Assembly: GCA_037953625.1 (NCBI GenBank) | Contig: CM075649.1 | Coordinates: 119,037,290-119,101,289 of the forward strand | DNA from: Crotalaria pallida | Taxonomy: Eukaryota > Streptophyta > Magnoliopsida > Fabales > Fabaceae | Length of the DNA stretch: 64,000 bases | Direction of reading: 5' to 3' | Part shown: positions 57,785 to 64,000 of the stretch, in pieces | Numbering within the stretch: position 1 is the stretch's first letter | Layout of the letters: each line of letters opens with the position of its first letter | The notes under the pieces: model-generated | The model's database searches: none | What the model was told of the DNA's origin: nothing | The model's input: only the letters and a program-made list of their open reading frames with translations | Program-made: the position numbers and the translations under genes

Positions 57785-60700
57785 TGTAATAGCCCGATTT
57801 TCATAACTCAAAATATCCATTTAATATCCATTAATTTACTAAAAATGAGGCCAAATTTTTTTTATTAAAACACATTACCAAGGGTTCATCCAGCCTATTG
57901 CTAAAAATCGAGTTGTTACGGAAACCATTCTAATTAATCACTAATTATGACGCAGTTCAGAGTTTTACATCACATAGAACTAGAACAAGTTCTCAAAAAT
58001 TTGCATCACAATTTTTTCCAAAAATGAATATTAACATAATATAATAAAAAGTGGCTTAGTTACATATATGATTCATAGCTCAGGTAATCCTCGACTCACA
58101 TCTACCTTGGACCCTATATCTCTGACCAAGTGCTACCCATCCATCAGAGGTGACATCTCACGCTCCCTGTTGTAGGTCCAAACATGCATTGCTACAAGAT
58201 ACGCAATTTATCCGTTGCAATACCGGTGTAACCCGATACGACAACATGATAGGAGAGAAGTCGGCGTTCCAGCAGTACAACATTGACGGAACAATATAGT
58301 AATAAACTCAACATAAAATAAAACAGAGTAGAGTAATGTATAACGACAGGATCCAGGTAATAACATACATTCGTCAAGTAACAGGATCAGGATAATAACT
58401 AAAAACATGTAGCAGAACATAATATTAATCAATCATCATGTTGCAGGAGATACTCATGCTAAGCATATGATAACTACTTCCAAATCATGAAACATCATTT
58501 CTCATGTCATGCCAACAATAGATTCATCTCACACTTTTCTGAACGTTTCTCATTATAAATTTCTTAAGTATTGCCGGGATCATAACATTCTTTCTCATAC
58601 TATCATAAGATCACATCATTTTCTTTAGGAAGGCTCCTCATTATAGTTTCTTAATTCTCATAGAAAGGTAATAACATTGTCTTCAACAACATCTTTGTCA
58701 TTAAGTCTTATTATTCCGAGTCCTTCAATGATGTGGGGAAAACATCATTAAAGATAGCACACACGTCTACATCTCCTCGGTAATCCACCCAAACCTAGTC
58801 AGAAGCTAACAGGAGTACAGGACCTTTACCACGCAGGCATTGACAGCTGTCTGCTACCTCGTAGCACAATAAAAAAAAACATCATACTGGCTCATTATAC
58901 AAAATATCACATTGCCACGTTCCGGTCCCTCTCACTGTTCTCGAATTGCCATAGGGGGCGACAGTACTAATTCTAGTTGATCGTGCAGAACTTACCACGG
59001 CATAGGACCGATCTGCCCGTACCACATATGGAATTCGTTCTGCCTAGAATAGCACTCAAGGCTTCTTGACATATCACCGTCCTTACCCTCCCCTATTGCA
59101 ATCACAACCCGAATATCCGCAGATACTCTGGGGTATCTTCCTCTCCACTACTTCGCACTCATACTCACCGCATTAGTTAATGTCTTTTAAAAGTTTTCTT
59201 ATATCTTTAGTCTTTTAATGACCTAGGGTCGACTCATCCTCGTAACATCCCTTCGATGAGTCCCAACCGCTAATAAAGTTATTCTCTTTCCCCAAAAGCA
59301 CAAGGTTCCACATTCCTCAAGATATCATTGCGAGCTAGCTTAAATCGTTGAGCCTAAAACATTGTGCATTCACATTTCCCTGCCTTCGGCATTTCATCAA
59401 TTGAATTCACATCTCTACACATATTTTGAACTTTCACAAACAGAGCCACAATTCACCTCATATTTCTTTACTCATAATTCTCATCAGCCTTGTTCTCTTT
59501 CCTCCATAATCAGAACCAGGATTTCAGAATATAACAGATGTCCTTCGAACATACTTATCAATTTAAAGCAAAGCAGAACATATATAATTAAAACTCATGT
59601 AATCAGAATCATAAGCATATACTCATGTATTCATGCATCATATAGTAATTTAAAGAACTTCAAACTATATTTACTCGGTTTAACACCGAGTCTAAACGTC
59701 GCGTTGACTTAGGCCCACTGCATCTCTCACCTCTTACTCCAGCTACTGAAAACGCTCGCCCTTGATGGTTCTTTGCTGCTTCCTTGATGTTCCACCCCTC
59801 CGTCTAAAATCCCTCGTATTAAATAAAATATTTTCATGTTAAAATTTCATAAAGTTTATCCTTCAAACATTTCCTTTTAGTTCCTAGGAAAACATGATCA
59901 CTTCCTTAAAATCACTTCAACTCTTTTTTTTTTCAATACTCAAAACACTTCAGAACCTTTTTAAAACAACAGATAAGATTAATTAAAATTATTGATTTGG
60001 TTGCTGGTCCCATCTTGGACAGCCACAAGTTTCGAATCCAAAACACCGAAAAATCATAATTTTTCAAACCATCTTTTATAATAACAAATGGTATTTAAAG
60101 CTTATACTTTTTATCACTTGAAAACACTTTTAAAATTAAAACACTTTGATTAAAAATTCTAGACAGCAAAGAATAAGAATCAAAAATCATCATTTACACT
60201 TTAATTTTCAAGGAAACTCATATACCAGCTTTATACTCAAAAACCACCAAGTAAAACACTTTTCTATTATTTTTAAGACCTTAATATGATAAAACAAGTT
60301 ACTTGGGCAGCATTATAAACTTATTATAAAATTTCATAATTAATTTGATTAAGTCAGAAATCATTCATTTACAATCAATCACTTATCTCATTATTACATT
60401 AATTCAAATACCACTTTAGTTAAGCCAAGGTAGTCTAATCAAATATCTCAGCATACATTATCATCCTCTAATCTCAGTTAATTACCTTAATCTCATTTTT
60501 AATTTCAAGTTAAAAACAAATTATACTAAATCTCACAATTAATCCTACCATAGCCGAATCAATCAAGATAAACACATACACAAGTCACCAAGTCAAATTA
60601 TAACAAAACAACACTTTTTCATTAACCAAACTACTTTTCCTATTTTATTAATCATCACCGAATTTTTAACTAAAGAAAATAATGCAACCATCAATTAACA

Positions 60701-62274
60701 ACACAGATTTGGTCACTCCTTTTTAGTCCTAAAACCGCGAATCTCCCAAGTTCTAACAACAATCTTTGATTCATTTTCTTGACCAAAACCAAGGCAAACA
60801 TTTTATTACTCGAAACCTTTATGCATAGACTCTGAACTTTAGAATTATTTCACGAACATGACATGCAAGACATTTTTAAGTAGCTAGTGCCACACTAAAA
60901 ATTACATTTTGATCTCTTTACTTCATGCATGTCTCTAAAATTCCTAGATCAAGTTAAGGCCAACATGTATGTATACAAAATGATAAGCAAAACATCAACT
61001 TCTAGCTCTCTAGTCATGGCCGAATATTCATCATAACAAGGCAAAATTTTTATTCAACAATTTCGCATCAAAGGATCAAATCTCACAGACCAAGTCATGT
61101 TATGAAATCAAAATTATTTTTAAAGCATGACATGCATCAAGGAAAAAGACAATCTTTTTGTTAGAATTCAACATGTAAAGTCCAAGTTTCTCACTTCATT
61201 ACTAACAAAGCTTAGATCTAGTATCAAATCATCATTTAATCACATGCATGTACTAAAATCAACTAATCAAGCCACAAGATCAACATGCATCAAGTCATTT
61301 CAAATTAAAAAGCACAAACTCCACATACTCTAGTCTAGACCGAAGCTTGCCTCAAATAAAAAGACCTTCTTTTGTCAAAATTCAACATGCAAGATCAAAT
61401 TTAAGCAACATCAAAACAGTACCCAAAAATTAATGATAAAATCGAGTTACTAATTCAAATCATGATGCATGCTTATTTCTTGAGTTTAAACTTAGATCTA
61501 TTTTGGCAAGTCACTACAGATCCATGATCATCATCAAAATCTAGCATGAAAAATAAAATTATTTAAGCAAAATAATTATAAAAACCGTATGGGCATTACA
61601 AGATCATGCATGTTTATTTTTCCAACTTTAAACTCAAAATCAAACTTAAAAACAACTAAAAACCAAAGATCTATCTTAAGGTTCAACATGCAAACATTAT
61701 TAGCTACCTAATAAGCTTATAAAAATTAACATGCATCATAAAAATAATGACAAGTTAAAAAAAATACATAAACTTCAAAATCCTTTAAGCTCTTTGAGAA
61801 GAAAACTCCAAGATCTTCATAAAACCTCAAGAAGGAAGAAAAGATCCCCACCTTAAAGCTTTGATCCTTGCACTAAACCATCTTTGATTCTTGAAAATCA
61901 CTTTAGCTTCTTGAAAAAAATCACTTTTGAAAGGAAAAATCACTTTTGAAAGGAAAAATCACTTTTTCTCTCTCACTCGAACTCTCTTTCTCTCTCTTGT
62001 GTTAGAGCTTGATTTGTGCTCTAGTGCTTGTGTGTTTAAGAAATGAAATGTGTTGGTATGGAAATGAACCAAGGCATAGGCTATATGTAGAGGAACAAGA
62101 GGTGCACTCACTAAAATTGGGGTTTGATGACCACATGCAATGGCAAAGTTGCAATAACAAAAACATCATATCAACTTAGCTTGCAAGGTTCCTATTCTTA
62201 TTTCTATTTATTTTATTTTCCTTTGGGTTAACTTAATCAATAAGCAAATGGCTTATAAAAATTTTATCCTACAC
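57785..62274 (-). mobile_element. Solo LTR (chromovirus-type), minus strand
   Basis: The minus-strand end GGGCTATTACA lies at 57785 inside the Copia gag; the minus-strand start is near 62274 (TGTGTAGGAT). It aligns in reverse with 25864-31718: CGGGCTATTACA end, 19-base block at 59137-59155, TATA-like region near 62080. An acceptor-like CTTGTAG near 58190 precedes a decayed short frame. No gag/pol. The right border is uncertain because another LTR abuts it. Confidence 0.6.
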
Positions 62275-62525
62275 ATATATATATATACACTGTAACACTC
62301 CTTGTATATCATCTTACTTTATAAGAAAAGTAAGAAGTTTATGAAAACTTGGACTTGTTATCGTTGGAAAAGAGATCTGAAAATAATAATTTTCCCTTCC
62401 CTTGAAAATTCCTTTTCACAAACACTTGATTAGTAATGAGGTTGACTAACAAAATCAGATTTTGCGGAAACATAGTAAAATCATCATATTGTACCCCCAA
62501 AATGTATCAAGTGTAACAAGTCCAT

Positions 62526-62723
62526 TTATACCAAATAAGTATAATTATGAAACTGAATTCCTCTTATGATACCTTTTTCCAAAATATGTATCATATAAGT
62601 TCTATTAAAAATAGAAATGTTATAGAGCTGGTCACTGGTCCTTTGTCCAAACATCCTTCTGGTCGGATCCTCGATATCTTCACAACGGGTTCCCAACCCA
62701 CACTTTCTATACTCTGCATGCAC
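62526..62723 (-). CDS. Possible LTR ORF, 65 residues
   Basis: Minus-strand frame from ATG 62723, in the same place relative to the acceptor (62783) as the 156-residue ORF in the other Tekay LTRs. It begins MHAEYRKCGLGTRC and contains a charged CEDIEDPTRRMFGQR. No detectable similarity to that ORF and no known domain. It could be chance or a shortened relic. Confidence 0.2.
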   Translation of the reverse strand: MHAEYRKCGLGTRCEDIEDPTRRMFGQRTSDQLYNISIFNRTYMIHILEKGIIRGIQFHNYTYLV

Positions 62724-62997
62724 CTAAGGGACACCTCCCTTTACTGATTCTTGTGCAAGTTAGATGCACGATCAACACCTAATAAGGGCATGGGGGTTAG
62801 CTATACATATTCGCATAATCAAATGAGAATAAAACTAACATCCACAAGTTAACATGTAGCAAATCATGATGCATAATCATATGAGCACACCCGGTTAATC
62901 ATAACAATTCTTTCAATGCAGGTGGCATGATGCATGATTTCCTTCCACAACTGAGGCCTCTAAAAGTCCATCTTGGACGTCCATCCAATACACCGTT

Positions 62998-63597
62998 GTG
63001 TTCCCGGAACACTGACATTCGTTCCCAGAACGTAATGCCAAACCATACTTGGATGATAAGCATTCACTCCCAGAGTGTGCATCACGTTCCCAGAACGCAT
63101 ACGTTCCCAGAACGTATAAAACCAGGTCCCGGACACTGGCCACATATCTATAATGTGTCATCTAGTAGGTTGCTTATCAAAGTGTTCCCAGAACACCAAC
63201 ATACGTTCCCAGAACGTATAAAACCAGGTCCCAGACACTGGCCACATATCTATAATGTGTCATCAAGCAGGTTATAATTTGGTACTCCCGGAGTACCCTC
63301 CTCATATTCCCAGAATATGATAATCATTCCTACCAACCAAACTTCCATTCTATATGAATGCACAATCATCAAGGTTGGTTTTATCTTTAATTCAATTATT
63401 ATACCAATGTGTTCCCAGAACACTAACATACGTTCCCCGAACGTATCGCAAACCATACTTGGAATAAAATCAAGAACCACTCCCAGAGTGTGCATCACGT
63501 TCCCAGAACGTGTCCAAGAAACCATGTCCCAGACAATGGCCACATTCCCAGAATGTGTCATCAAGTTGGTTGCATTAGTTTAGTACTCCTAGAGTAC
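62998..63597. repeat. Array of hairpins with CCA loop and changing stems
   Basis: About 15 short stems around CCA (rarely CCG, CCC or CTA): GTGTTC/GAACAC (62998, 63182, 63409), CGTTC/GAACG (63020, 63085), CACTC/GAGTG (63065, 63478), ATACGTTC/GAACGTAT (63099, 63201, 63428), GGTACTC/GAGTACC (63281), CATATTC/GAATATG (63303), CACGTTC/GAACGTG (63496), CACATTC/GAATGTG (63541), GTACTC/GAGTAC (63583). Confidence 0.92.
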
Positions 63598-64000
63598 AGG
63601 GTCAAGTACCCGAACATCACAAACTATCCTTGCCAACCTATTTCATCACCTTTCTCTATGCATGTATTGCATGCATAATTTACTAAGGTTGGTCTTTCCA
63701 TTAATTACTGTGATTTAGAAATATTTCAATTTCTCTTTTGAATGATTTATTTGAGGTATAGTCTTTGACACAAAATTCTCCTTTGAAATATCCCAAAAAC
63801 ATGTCATTAAACTTAGATTGGGTAAAACAAAGTCAATGGTATTCAAAAACTTAACTTTTTATTTTTCAGATTCAGGTACTAACCGGTTACAGTTCCAGGC
63901 TAACCGGTTAGATTTACAAACCTGAACTGTTTACCATTGTAATTCAGAAAACCCTTTTTTCTTGAATTCTCTACCCAATCCAAAACACATTTACCATTGT

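Larger units (their letters stand above)
62291..64000 (-). mobile_element. Third Tekay-type LTR, cut by window end
   Basis: Starts (plus) TGTAACACTCC at 62291. It shares with the other Tekay LTRs the block GGGCATGGGGGTTAGC (acceptor region, 62786-62801; compare GGGCATAGGGGTAAGC at 11141), then the hairpin array and a palindrome cluster, here AACCGGTT (63877-63910). So a different family with the same LTR plan. Confidence 0.75.

Noticed and set aside
62998..63597. CRISPR-like array
   Set aside because: Regular short palindromes but no constant direct repeat with unique spacers; eukaryotic LTR context.

Overview
This is a plant nuclear sequence, very probably a eudicot and most likely a legume. 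It is AT-rich intergenic DNA packed with nested LTR retrotransposons of typical eudicot lineages (Sirevirus-like Copia, Tekay-like chromovirus, Tat/Ogre-like), with plant MITEs and one ordinary host gene, a family-1 UDP-glycosyltransferase of the UGT87A type. The species cannot be fixed from sequence alone.

Layout. 1-5301: 3' part of a Sirevirus-like Copia element that keeps only gag (LTR, PBS, gag, repeated PPT-like motifs, 3' LTR), inserted into 5302-8269, the 3' end of a Tat-lineage Ty3/gypsy element with a spliced antisense gene and a 509-bp LTR. 8998-9930 and 21762-21850 are two halves of one hairpin-repeat array, split by an 11.8-kb Tekay-like chromovirus (9931-21761, minus strand, TSD CCTTA) whose gag-pol has one frameshift and one nonsense codon. 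23104-24695: MITEs. 24842-33437: the UGT gene, two exons separated by a 7.1-kb intron that holds a 5.9-kb sense-oriented LTR (25864-31718). 36087-52216: a 16-kb non-autonomous Ogre/Tat-like LARD on the minus strand; a deleted Tekay relative (37896-43097, TSD AGAAG) sits in one of its LTRs and a MULE-like foldback element (51042-51855) in the other. 53218-57784: a shredded Copia element on the minus strand, hit by a Harbinger-like MITE and an LTR fragment. 57785-62274 and 62291-64000: two further chromovirus-type LTRs on the minus strand.

The most interesting signal is in non-coding DNA. Several unrelated elements carry arrays of short hairpins in which the loop is constant within the array while the stems change and stay self-complementary: loop CCA at 63.0-63.6 kb, CTMCRA at 55.6-56.0 kb, CATCCAA/CAACA at 11.4-11.8 kb, TTAG-type at 9.1-9.9 kb, and GAAA tetraloops in the LARD at 43.9-44.7 kb. 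Next to these, three families each carry a cluster of one palindrome of the shape TA-NN-CG-NN-TA (TAATCGATTA, TACTCGAGTA, TAACCGGTTA). The Tekay LTRs appear modular: promoter, exon 1, an intron holding the palindrome cluster and hairpin array, a conserved splice acceptor, then an LTR-encoded ORF of 156 codons. That ORF, compared by hand between two diverged copies, shows far more silent than replacement changes, so it probably codes for a protein.
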